Below are positions 1-5,056 of a stretch of 5,061 bases of DNA, piece by piece. This DNA comes from G020353235 sp964569555. Lineage in GTDB: Bacteria > Chloroflexota > Dehalococcoidia > Dehalococcoidales > JAUYDJ01. Position 1 is the stretch's first letter, and every line of letters begins with the position of its first letter. A program made the translations under genes and the position numbers. The stretch lies in the NCBI GenBank assembly GCA_964569555.1, contig CAZMTT010000058.1:1-5061 (forward strand), in the 5' to 3' direction. Below the pieces are notes generated by a model. It saw only the letters and a list, made by a program, of their open reading frames with translations, had not been told where the DNA came from and did no database searches.

Positions 1-191
1 GCCACTTTCTGGAGTCCCTGGCCATTGAAGCCAGGCTCAACCTGCATGTCAAAATCGCCTACGGCACCAACGACCACCACAAGGCAGAAGCCCTGTTCAA
101 AGCCCTGGGTAGGGCCCTGGATGTAGCCACCGGGGTCGATGCGCGCATTTCCGGCGAACTGCCCAGCACCAAGAAGCGCCTGGAACGCTAA
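1..191 (+). CDS. hisB: Imidazoleglycerol-phosphate dehydratase, C-terminal end (partial)
   Basis: This is the last 62 codons of HisB, which dehydrates imidazole glycerol phosphate to imidazole acetol phosphate in histidine synthesis in the cytoplasm. The reading frame begins at base 3 and ends with TAA at 189-191. The peptide starts HFLESLAIEARLNLHV and carries the second HisB metal-binding signature, NDHHKAEALFKALGRAL, with the His-His-x-x-Glu manganese ligands. It closes with the family's typical C-terminus, GELPSTKKRLER. The 5' two thirds lie outside the window, so its operon partners cannot be seen. It is transcribed toward purC, and the two stop codons are 3 bp apart with no hairpin terminator between them. 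Identification rests on the motif and the C-terminal match. It is intact as far as it goes. Confidence 0.93.
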   Translation, partial: HFLESLAIEARLNLHVKIAYGTNDHHKAEALFKALGRALDVATGVDARISGELPSTKKRLER

Positions 192-194
192 ATA

Positions 195-1121
195 CTACCT
201 CAGCTTGCGGCCGGTCAGCCTCTGGTAAGCCTCGCGGTAGCGGGCGGTGGTCGCCTCGATGACCTCGGCGGGGAGCATGGGGACGGGGGGCGCCTGGTTC
301 CACCCCGAATTAATCAGCCAGTCGCGCACCGGCTGCTTATCATAGCTGGGCTGGGACTGCCCCACTTTATACTGCGCCGCATTCCAGAAGCGGCTTGAGT
401 CCGGGGTCAGCAGCTCGTCAATCAGAATAACCTGATTATTATCCCGCCCGAACTCCATTTTGGTGTCAGCAATGATAATACCCTTGGCGAAGGCATAGCC
501 GCGGGCATAGCTGTAAACCGCCAGGCTTTTCTCTTTCAGCTCCTCGGCCAGCTTTGCCCCCACCAGCTTCTTCAGTCCGCCCATAGTCAGCGGCAGGTCA
601 TGCCCGCTATCCGCCTTGGTGGTCGGGGTAAATATCGGCTCGGCTAATTCCTGGCTCTGCCTCAGGCCTTTAGGCAGGGGAATACCACAGACGCTGCCCT
701 TTTGCTGATATTCCCGCCAGGCTGAGCCAAAGAGGTAGCCGCGGACGACACACTCAACCGGGATACGCTCGGCTTTCCGGACCACCATTGACCGCCCCAC
801 CAGGTAATCGGGATAGGCGAAACGCTCCGCTTCGGCAAGATAGGTGTCCAGGGAGTGGACATCATCAATCGCTTCCACCAGGTGATTGGGCACCAGATTA
901 GCGGTCTGCCGGAACCAGAAGAAGGAAAGCTGATTGAGCACCAGACCCTTGTCCGGGATGCCGCAGGGTAGGACCACATCAAACGCCGAGATGCGGTCAG
1001 TAGCCACAATGAGCAGCAGGTTGCCCAGGCCATAGGTATCCCGCACCTTACCCCGGAAGAAGGGGGGCAGGGGCAGCTCTGTCTTCAGTAAAACCTCCGA
1101 GCCGTTACTCATCAACGCCAT
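195..1121 (-). CDS. purC: Phosphoribosylaminoimidazole-succinocarboxamide synthase (SAICAR synthetase)
   Basis: PurC joins CAIR and aspartate, using ATP, to give SAICAR in de novo purine synthesis. The 308-residue protein carries the ATP-site GKVRDTY at about 24-30 and ATDRISAFD at 40-48. It also has the signature VVRGYLFGSAWREY at 125-138, ADTKMEFG at 218-225 and DELLTPDSSRFW at 235-246. The length fits the roughly 300-residue form of the family rather than the shorter 235-240-residue form. I chose the ATG at 1121: AGTTAGG sits just upstream, and this start leaves 14 bp after the purB stop. The open frame continues upstream to 1187, but those 22 codons lie inside purB and do not resemble PurC. 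An ATG at 1112 is the alternative. This is the last gene of the purE-purB-purC block and converges on hisB. Confidence 0.96.
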   Translation of the reverse strand: MALMSNGSEVLLKTELPLPPFFRGKVRDTYGLGNLLLIVATDRISAFDVVLPCGIPDKGLVLNQLSFFWFRQTANLVPNHLVEAIDDVHSLDTYLAEAERFAYPDYLVGRSMVVRKAERIPVECVVRGYLFGSAWREYQQKGSVCGIPLPKGLRQSQELAEPIFTPTTKADSGHDLPLTMGGLKKLVGAKLAEELKEKSLAVYSYARGYAFAKGIIIADTKMEFGRDNNQVILIDELLTPDSSRFWNAAQYKVGQSQPSYDKQPVRDWLINSGWNQAPPVPMLPAEVIEATTARYREAYQRLTGRKLR

Positions 1122-1135
1122 TTTGCCTAACTGAC

Positions 1136-2485
1136 TTAAATCGCTCGGGGAGCAAGCTCGCCAGGTCCGGTCAAATCGCCCTTCCACTGCGACTGGGTCA
1201 AGCCCAGCCGTTCAAAAATCTCGTCAATATGACGCAGATAGAAGTGATAGTCAAAAAGGGATTTAAGCTCATCAGCCGACAGGACATCGGCAACCTCAAG
1301 GTCACTCTTGAGCTGAGCCAGAAAGTCCTTGTTTCCCTTCCAGGCAACCATGGCATTGCGCTGGACCAGCTCATAGGCTTTCTGCCGGCTCATTCCCTTG
1401 TCAATGAGGGCCAGCATCACCCGCTGGGAGAAAACCAGCCCCTTGGTCAGCTCCATATTCTTTTTCATCCGCTGGGGATTAACCTGCAGCCCCTTGATTA
1501 CCGAGCTGAAAAGAGCCAGCGAGTAATCAAGCACCAGGCAGGAATCGGGTATGATAACACGCTCGGTACAGGAATGGCTGATGTCGCGTTCATGCCACAG
1601 GGCAATATTTTCCATTGCGGTCAGGGCATAGCCCCTCACCAGACGGGCCAGCCCGCAGATTCGCTCGCACAGCTCGGGATTGCGCTTGTGGGGCATCGCC
1701 GAGGAACCGGTCTGGCCCACGCTGAACGGCTCTTCTACCTCCCGTATTTCACTCCGCTGCAGCCCCCTGATTTCAGTGGCAAATTTTTCCAGAGAGCTGG
1801 CCATTATCGCCAGAGCCGTCACGAATTGGGCATGCCGGTCACGCTGCAGTATCTGGCTGGATACCGGGGCGGGGGTAAGCTTTAGCTTCTGGCATGCCTT
1901 CCGTTCCACTTCGGGGGATACGGTGGCATAGGTGCCGACGGCGCCCGATATCTTGCCCACGGCAATCACCTTTTTGGCTTCGGTAAGCCGCTGCAGGTTT
2001 CGCCTCATCTCCTCCACCCATAAGGCCAGCTTCAAGCCGAAGGAAAGCGGCTCGGCGTGAATACCATGGGTGCGCCCTATCATCGGCGTATATTTGTGCT
2101 CGATTGCCTTCTGCGCCACTACCGAAACGAGCTCTTTTATGTCCCTAGTCAATAATTCCGTGGCTTCCACCATCTGCAGGCTGAGGGCGGTGTCAATCAC
2201 ATCCGAAGAGGTGAGACCGAGATGAATGAAACGGGATTCCTCACCCAGACTCTCGGAGACGGTGCTGATAAAGGCGGTCATATCATGGTGGGTCTCCTTG
2301 AGAATCTCAGTCATGCGCTTGTGGTTACAGCGCGCCATCTTGATTTTGGGTATGGCTTCACGGGGAATAACGCCCAGCTCAGCCCAGGCGTCACAGACGG
2401 AAATCTCCACCTCCAGCCACTTATCAAACTTATTCTCGTCTGACCATACCCTCTTCATTGGGGGGCGGGAATATCGCTCAATCAT
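1136..2485 (-). CDS. purB: Adenylosuccinate lyase
   Basis: PurB is a cytoplasmic enzyme of the fumarase/aspartase superfamily, usually a homotetramer. It releases fumarate twice: from SAICAR to give AICAR, and from adenylosuccinate to give AMP. The 449-residue product has the expected N-terminus MIERYSRPPM, the ETHHDMTAF active-site segment at about 64-72 and LTSSDVIDTA at 91-100. GRTHGIHAEP follows at 137-146, GAVGTYA at 181-187 and the superfamily signature GSSAMPHKRNP at 260-270, whose serine loop is catalytic. ISHSCTERVIIPD follows at about 302-314. All key residues are present and the length is normal. The ATG overlaps the purE stop as ATGA. An AAGGAG lies 7 nt upstream inside purE, so translational coupling to purE is likely. 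Its product AICAR feeds the last IMP steps, which are not in this window. Confidence 0.97.
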   Translation of the reverse strand: MIERYSRPPMKRVWSDENKFDKWLEVEISVCDAWAELGVIPREAIPKIKMARCNHKRMTEILKETHHDMTAFISTVSESLGEESRFIHLGLTSSDVIDTALSLQMVEATELLTRDIKELVSVVAQKAIEHKYTPMIGRTHGIHAEPLSFGLKLALWVEEMRRNLQRLTEAKKVIAVGKISGAVGTYATVSPEVERKACQKLKLTPAPVSSQILQRDRHAQFVTALAIMASSLEKFATEIRGLQRSEIREVEEPFSVGQTGSSAMPHKRNPELCERICGLARLVRGYALTAMENIALWHERDISHSCTERVIIPDSCLVLDYSLALFSSVIKGLQVNPQRMKKNMELTKGLVFSQRVMLALIDKGMSRQKAYELVQRNAMVAWKGNKDFLAQLKSDLEVADVLSADELKSLFDYHFYLRHIDEIFERLGLTQSQWKGDLTGPGELAPRAI

Positions 2486-2946
2486 CGGCTGTCTCCTTGT
2501 AATTCGCTTCGATACTTATCATAGGCCTGGCGAATATGCTCATGCTTTAAGCCCAGAATCTCCGCCGCCAGATAGGCGGCGTTCTTCGCCCCAGCGCTGT
2601 CTAACGCTACGCAGGCGACGGGTACCCCCGCCGGCATCTGGACTATGGAGTAGAGGGCATCAATCCCCTTCAGTTCGCCATGGGCGAGGGGTACCCCGAT
2701 AACGGGAAGGGTTGTCCAGCTCGCCAGGACTCCAGGCAGGTGGGCGGCTCTGCCCGCGGCGGCAATGATGACCTCAATCCCCCGGCGGCGGGCATTCTGG
2801 CCAAACTGCCTCGCTTTCTCCGGGGTGCGATGGGCAGAGATAACATCAACCTCATATTCAATGCCAAGCTTGGTCAATATCTCCAGAGTCGGCTGAAGCG
2901 CCTCAGTATCTGAATTGGAACCCTTAATTACGGCAACCAGTGGCAT
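2482..2946 (-). CDS. purE: N5-carboxyaminoimidazole ribonucleotide mutase, class I PurE
   Basis: PurE moves the carboxyl group of N5-CAIR to carbon 4 to give CAIR, the substrate of PurC. The 154-residue protein shows the class I motifs in order: GSNSD at 9-13 (phosphate binding), SAHRTP at 37-42 with the catalytic histidine, and AAAGRAAHLPG at 62-72. PVIGVP follows at 81-86 and SIVQMPAGVPVACVAL at 100-115. SAHRTP and AAHLPG argue against the class II type that carboxylates AIR directly, so a PurK (N5-CAIR synthetase) is expected elsewhere in the genome. The ATG at 2946 has GAGGT 8 nt upstream, inside a 17-nt leader that also occurs in front of purD. The gap to purD is 273 bp and rich in hairpins, so purE may be expressed at a different level from purD or from its own promoter. 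It overlaps purB by 4 bp. Confidence 0.96.
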   Translation of the reverse strand: MPLVAVIKGSNSDTEALQPTLEILTKLGIEYEVDVISAHRTPEKARQFGQNARRRGIEVIIAAAGRAAHLPGVLASWTTLPVIGVPLAHGELKGIDALYSIVQMPAGVPVACVALDSAGAKNAAYLAAEILGLKHEHIRQAYDKYRSELQGDSR

Positions 2947-2963
2947 TTTTATCTACCTCACCC
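2947..2963 (-). promoter_or_regulatory. Ribosome binding site leader of purE
   Basis: The minus-strand sequence GGGTGAGGTAGATAAAA runs directly into the purE ATG. GAGGT is 8 nt from the start codon. The same segment occurs in front of purD and, slightly changed, at 4927-4943. Here it also forms the downstream edge of a two-hairpin repeat element at 2947-3060. Confidence 0.8.
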
Positions 2964-2994
2964 TCTTAAATCTTTATAACCCTATCCCCTTTAT

Positions 2995-3021
2995 CCCCTT
3001 CCCCTTGTCAAGGGGAAGGGG
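2995..3021. repeat. Perfect 13-bp inverted repeat (C/G-rich hairpin)
   Basis: CCCCTTCCCCTTG at 2995-3007 and its exact complement at 3009-3021 are separated by one base, so the practical hairpin has a 12-bp stem and a 3-nt loop. It lies between purD and purE. No T-run follows on either strand, so it is not a standard intrinsic terminator, but as RNA it would be very stable and could affect mRNA decay or readthrough into purE. Confidence 0.75.
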
Positions 3022-3030
3022 AAGTATTAT

Positions 3031-3053
3031 TGAGAGGGGCTTCGCCCCTCTCA
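3031..3053. repeat. Perfect hairpin, 10-bp stem with TTC loop
   Basis: TGAGAGGGGC at 3031-3040 pairs completely with GCCCCTCTCA at 3044-3053 around the loop TTC. The GGGGCTTCGCCCC core is identical to the hairpin at 4981-5003, while the outer stem differs, with compensating changes that keep it perfect. That pattern points to selection for, or origin as, a structured element rather than chance. Confidence 0.75.
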
Positions 3054-3147
3054 CTCCCCCAAATACTCTTCATAGAGCAGAGGCTTCGCCTCTCTGACTC
3101 CCCCGAATACTCCTCAGAGCAGGGTTTTCGCCTCTCTTTGACTCTCT
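3031..3147. repeat. Three degenerate direct repeats of about 43 nt, each with a TTCG centre
   Basis: The copies are at about 3031-3074, 3075-3116 and 3117-3147, with their TTCG centres at 3041, 3085 and 3127. Shared parts are a purine-rich arm, TTCGCC, CTCTC/CTCTCT, GACTC or ACTCCCCC, and AATACTC in the first two. The hairpin is perfect over 10 bp in the first copy, about 6 bp in the second (AGAGGC/GCCTCT) and mostly lost in the third. There are no unique spacers. Confidence 0.6.
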
Positions 3148-3150
3148 TTA

Positions 3151-3156
3151 ATTATA
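3151..3156 (-). promoter_or_regulatory. Possible -10 box (TATAAT) between purD and purE
   Basis: The minus strand holds an exact TATAAT after the 30-bp repeats. A start about 7 nt downstream would give a leader of roughly 200 nt containing the purD-purE hairpins before purE. No TTGACA-like -35 is found at 16-19 nt and there is no TG extension. The surroundings are very AT-rich, so a chance match is quite possible. Confidence 0.2.
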
Positions 3157-3245
3157 GCTTTACTTTTTTATTTCGGCGATATCTTAGCTTTATATCTTTA
3201 CTTTGGCGATGTCTTAGCTTTATTTTTTTATTTCGGCGATGTCTT
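3156..3245 (-). repeat. 30-bp tandem repeat, three copies, spanning the purD stop codon
   Basis: The units are 3156-3185, 3186-3215 and 3216-3245. The rightmost unit encodes the last seven purD codons (DIAEIKK), the TAA stop and part of the next codons. The other two repeat it downstream of the stop in the same frame. Read on past the stop, the frame gives S, stop, DIAKVKI, stop, S, stop, DIAEIKK, stop. The unit length is a multiple of three, so every copy keeps its own TAA in frame. Confidence 0.85.
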
Positions 3246-4476
3246 TACGGTAGTGACAACCCTCAAAGTTAATTCGGGAAATATTAGCATAAACCTTTTT
3301 TCTGGCTTCGGCAAGAGTCCTGCCCAGGGCGGTTACCGTCAGCACCCGCCCCCCGCTAGTCAATACCTCCCCGCCTGAGCCGAGTCTGGTGCCGGCCTGA
3401 AAAACGACAATATCTTCATCCAGTTCATCCAGACCAGTAACAGGAAAGCCAGTCCGGTAGCTACCGGGGTAGCCGCCGGAAGCCATGACCACCCCGACGC
3501 AGGCATCCTGGCGCCACTCAATATCTATCCGGTCAAGGTTATGGTTAACCACCGCCAGCATAATATCAACCAGGTCAGTCTTCAGCCGGGGCAGGGTAAC
3601 CTGTGCCTCCGGGTCACCAAACCGGGCATTAAATTCTAACACTTTTGGCTCGTCATTGTTAACTATCAGACCGCCGTAGAGTACACCCTGATAGGCCCTG
3701 CCTTCAGTGAGCATCGCCTTTACCGCCGGCACCATAATATTTTCCTGAACCTTTTGTGCCAGCGCCGCATTATAAAAGGGCGGCGGGCTGTAGCTACCCA
3801 TACCGCCGGTATTGGGCCCCCGGTCGCCGTCAAATACCCGCTTGTAATCGCAGGCAGGCACCATCGGGACTACGCTTTTAGCATCGGTGAAGGCAAAGAC
3901 GCTTATCTCCCCGCCGGTGAGATACTCTTCAATCAACACCCGCTCCCCCACCGCCCCCAGCGCCTTCTGCTCCATAATCCAGGCCAGGGCGTCCAGAGCC
4001 TCTGGCACTGATTCGGCCACGATTACCCCCTTCCCCGCCGCCAGCCCGTCCGCCTTGACCACAATCGGGGGCGTCTGCTCCCGGACATACTCCTTAGCCT
4101 TAGCATAATCGGAGAAGGTGGCACTCTGGCCACAGGGGATATTATATTTATGCATCAAGTCCTTGGCGAAGACCTTGCTTGACTCTATCGCGGTGGCTTT
4201 CCGGGTGGCGCCGAAGATGGGCATGCCCCGCTTGATAAACTCATCGGCAATGCCCTCCGCCAGCGGGGCTTCGGGGCCAACCACGGTGAGGTCAATCTTC
4301 TTTTCCTGAGCTATCCTGACCAGCGAGTCAATATCGGTGGGTTTGATGTCCAGGTTATGGGCAAGCCGGACGGTGCCGGCATTACCCGGCGCCGCATAAA
4401 TATCGTTAACCTTGGGGCTCTGGGCAATCTTCCAGACTAAAGTATGCTCCCTCGCCCCACCCCCAACGACTAGTAT
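3220..4476 (-). CDS. purD: Phosphoribosylamine-glycine ligase (GAR synthetase) with an apparent ATA start
   Basis: PurD is an ATP-grasp enzyme that joins phosphoribosylamine and glycine to give GAR, step two of IMP synthesis. Counted from 4476 it has 418 residues, normal for the family. The N-domain begins LVVGGGAREHTLVWK and continues with APGNAGT. The ATP-grasp core has KADGLAAGKG at about 141-150, EEYLTGGE near 183-190, DRGPNTGGMG at 218-227 and the PurD signature RFGDPE at 285-290. The C-terminus ends CHYRKDIAEIKK. The oddity is the start. No ATG, GTG or TTG precedes the conserved glycine loop, and an in-frame TAG lies at 4485-4483. ATA at 4476 is placed 8 nt after GAGGT, exactly where purE has its ATG; an ATA at 4482 would be too close. 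The first GTG, at 4284, would delete 64 conserved residues. Identity is certain; the start is inferred. A sequencing error turning ATG into ATA is possible. Confidence 0.93.
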   Translation of the reverse strand: MLVVGGGAREHTLVWKIAQSPKVNDIYAAPGNAGTVRLAHNLDIKPTDIDSLVRIAQEKKIDLTVVGPEAPLAEGIADEFIKRGMPIFGATRKATAIESSKVFAKDLMHKYNIPCGQSATFSDYAKAKEYVREQTPPIVVKADGLAAGKGVIVAESVPEALDALAWIMEQKALGAVGERVLIEEYLTGGEISVFAFTDAKSVVPMVPACDYKRVFDGDRGPNTGGMGSYSPPPFYNAALAQKVQENIMVPAVKAMLTEGRAYQGVLYGGLIVNNDEPKVLEFNARFGDPEAQVTLPRLKTDLVDIMLAVVNHNLDRIDIEWRQDACVGVVMASGGYPGSYRTGFPVTGLDELDEDIVVFQAGTRLGSGGEVLTSGGRVLTVTALGRTLAEARKKVYANISRINFEGCHYRKDIAEIKK

Positions 4477-4493
4477 CTTTATCTACCTCACCC
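4477..4493 (-). promoter_or_regulatory. Ribosome binding site leader of purD preceding an ATA start
   Basis: Read on the minus strand this is GGGTGAGGTAGATAAAG followed directly by ATA. GAGGT is a strong Shine-Dalgarno core and lies 8 nt before the ATA at 4476. The leader of purE is the same in 16 of 17 positions with the same spacing to its ATG, which is the main argument that initiation at purD is at 4476. TAG inside the leader closes the purD frame upstream. Confidence 0.75.
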
Positions 4494-4496
4494 CCT

Positions 4497-4904
4497 CTAG
4501 GATGTTCCAGTCGGAGCAGTTAGTTTGCTTTTGATGGCAAGCACTATGGTACCTATGACACCAACCAGAAAGCCTATCGGGCAGACAATTATGGCGATGA
4601 TGAAGAATACCGGCTCTTCTGTGTTAAATAGACCACTAACCACATTGTGTAAGATGGCAAAAACAGGCAGTCCCACCGCGGAAGCCCCGGTTAACAATAA
4701 GAACTTCTTGAGCATTCCTCCTGCTTTTGTCTTTACGGTCAGCACTAGCAATGTCACACCCAGGCCAGCGAGGACAGGCCAGGCAGCAAAAACATTAAAA
4801 CCCGCTGATAGCCTTCCGACCGATGAGATGAACATCGTCCCCGCTGCGATGGCAAAAACCCCGACCATTACCCAGAATATTATCCAGATTAATTTCCCCT
4901 TCAT
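4497..4904 (-). CDS. Small membrane protein of unknown function, four predicted helices
   Basis: I do not recognise a named family. The 135-residue product is strongly hydrophobic, with four likely membrane helices at about residues 5-27, 37-57, 68-90 and 98-124. Lysines at the N-terminus (MKGK), between helices two and three (KTKAGGMLKK) and at the C-terminus (KSK), together with an acidic loop NTEEP at 94-98, predict both ends in the cytoplasm. There is no cleavable signal peptide, cysteine pair or catalytic motif. The ATG at 4904 has GAGGT 8 nt upstream and starts a clean frame ending in TAG, 20 bp before purD, so the two are probably on one transcript. Nothing in the protein suggests a purine role. 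Copies of a 17-nt leader repeat stand on both sides of it, so it may be a late arrival next to purD. A slightly shorter open frame exists on the opposite strand but lacks a ribosome binding site. Confidence 0.72.
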   Translation of the reverse strand: MKGKLIWIIFWVMVGVFAIAAGTMFISSVGRLSAGFNVFAAWPVLAGLGVTLLVLTVKTKAGGMLKKFLLLTGASAVGLPVFAILHNVVSGLFNTEEPVFFIIAIIVCPIGFLVGVIGTIVLAIKSKLTAPTGTS

Positions 4905-4940
4905 TTCCGCCCACCTCTAATAAATTTTTTGTCTACCTCA

Positions 4941-4973
4941 CCTCCCCCCTATCCTTCAAAGGAGAGGGGGAGG
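4941..4973. repeat. Imperfect C/G-rich hairpin
   Basis: TCCT at 4952-4955 pairs with AGGA at 4960-4963 around a TCAA loop. Outside an A/G mismatch, T4950 pairs with A4965, five C-G pairs follow, one C is bulged at 4944, and CCT at 4941-4943 pairs with AGG at 4971-4973. It is the counterpart of the hairpin at 2995-3021. No T-run follows. Confidence 0.6.
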
Positions 4974-4980
4974 AATGGAC

Positions 4981-5003
4981 TTGAAGGGGCTTCGCCCCTT
5001 CAA
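4981..5003. repeat. Perfect hairpin, 10-bp stem with TTC loop
   Basis: TTGAAGGGGC at 4981-4990 pairs fully with GCCCCTTCAA at 4994-5003 around TTC. It shares the GGGGCTTCGCCCC core with 3031-3053. On the plus strand a T5 run occurs about ten bases after the stem (5013-5017), too far away for a standard terminator. Confidence 0.75.
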
Positions 5004-5030
5004 ACATCCCCACTTTTTACTATTTGTTAT

Positions 5031-5056
5031 TCCCTACCACTCTAAGGTGGAGGGGG
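5031..5056. repeat. Weak hairpin at the window edge
   Basis: CCAC at 5037-5040 pairs with GTGG at 5047-5050 around TCTAAG. An A/A mismatch follows, and then CCCT pairs with the start of a G-run. The C-rich to G-rich layout resembles the hairpins at 2995-3021 and 4941-4973, so another repeat element may begin here and run off the window. The remaining stretch 5014-5030 is AT-rich and shows no convincing promoter. Confidence 0.35.

Larger units (their letters stand above)
2947..3060 (-). repeat. Two-hairpin intergenic repeat element, copy A
   Basis: On the minus strand the parts, from the purE side outward, are the 17-nt leader at 2947-2963, a C/G-rich hairpin at 2995-3021, a second hairpin at 3031-3053 with a TTC loop (plus-strand reading), and a short C-run at 3056-3060. 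The same order of parts is seen at 4927-5013, with different stem sequences but the same architecture. No transposase or target duplication is visible, so it resembles a REP or MITE-type interspersed palindrome. Its exact outer end is uncertain because degenerate repeats continue to about 3147. Confidence 0.6.
4927..5013 (-). repeat. Two-hairpin intergenic repeat element, copy B
   Basis: This copy lies upstream of the membrane protein gene and matches copy A in layout: the leader AGGTGAGGTAGACAAAA (minus strand, 4927-4943), an imperfect C/G-rich hairpin at 4941-4973, a perfect hairpin at 4981-5003 and a C-run near 5008-5011. Unlike copy A, the leader is not directly followed by a start codon: the aligned position is AAT, and the gene has its own Shine-Dalgarno nearer its ATG. 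Confidence 0.6.

Noticed and set aside
97..303. Minus-strand open frame across the hisB/purC junction
   Set aside because: It overlaps two conserved genes out of frame, and its Pro/Arg/His-rich product is typical of a GC-driven spurious frame.
1122..1187. Upstream extension of purC to an ATG at 1187
   Set aside because: The extra 22 residues overlap the purB 3' end and do not look like PurC. The ATG at 1121 has a plausible Shine-Dalgarno and places the usual N-terminus correctly.
1229..1885. Plus-strand open frame of 218 codons opposite purB
   Set aside because: It lies wholly antisense to a perfectly conserved purB, shows no known motif and has no clear ribosome binding site. It is a shadow of purB codon bias.
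3031..3053. Intrinsic terminator
   Set aside because: The stem is strong but no U-run follows on either strand, and the related hairpin upstream of the membrane gene would sit in front of a gene rather than after one.
3031..3147. CRISPR-like array
   Set aside because: The repeats are contiguous, degenerate and palindromic, with no unique spacers between them and no cas gene in the window.
2947..3219. Purine riboswitch or other leader RNA
   Set aside because: I see no purine-aptamer loop motifs or three-way junction. The gap is accounted for by hairpin repeats and the tandem array.
3166..3245. PurR-type PurBox (CCGAA motifs on the minus strand)
   Set aside because: The recurring GCCGAAATA comes from the triplicated purD codons. 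It lies downstream of purD and does not match the full CCGAAC-type box with its paired spacing.
3030..3272. Plus-strand open frame through the purD-purE gap
   Set aside because: It is made of the hairpin repeats and the complement of the purD 3' tandem array. Its apparent peptide repeats simply reflect the 30-bp DNA repeat.
3220..4284. A short purD starting at GTG 4284
   Set aside because: It would lose 64 residues containing the conserved GGGAREH and APGNAGT segments, which are intact in frame upstream.
4525..4920. Plus-strand open frame of 131 codons opposite the small membrane protein
   Set aside because: The minus-strand frame has a good Shine-Dalgarno, coherent membrane helices with the positive-inside pattern and operon spacing to purD. 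The plus-strand frame has none of these.
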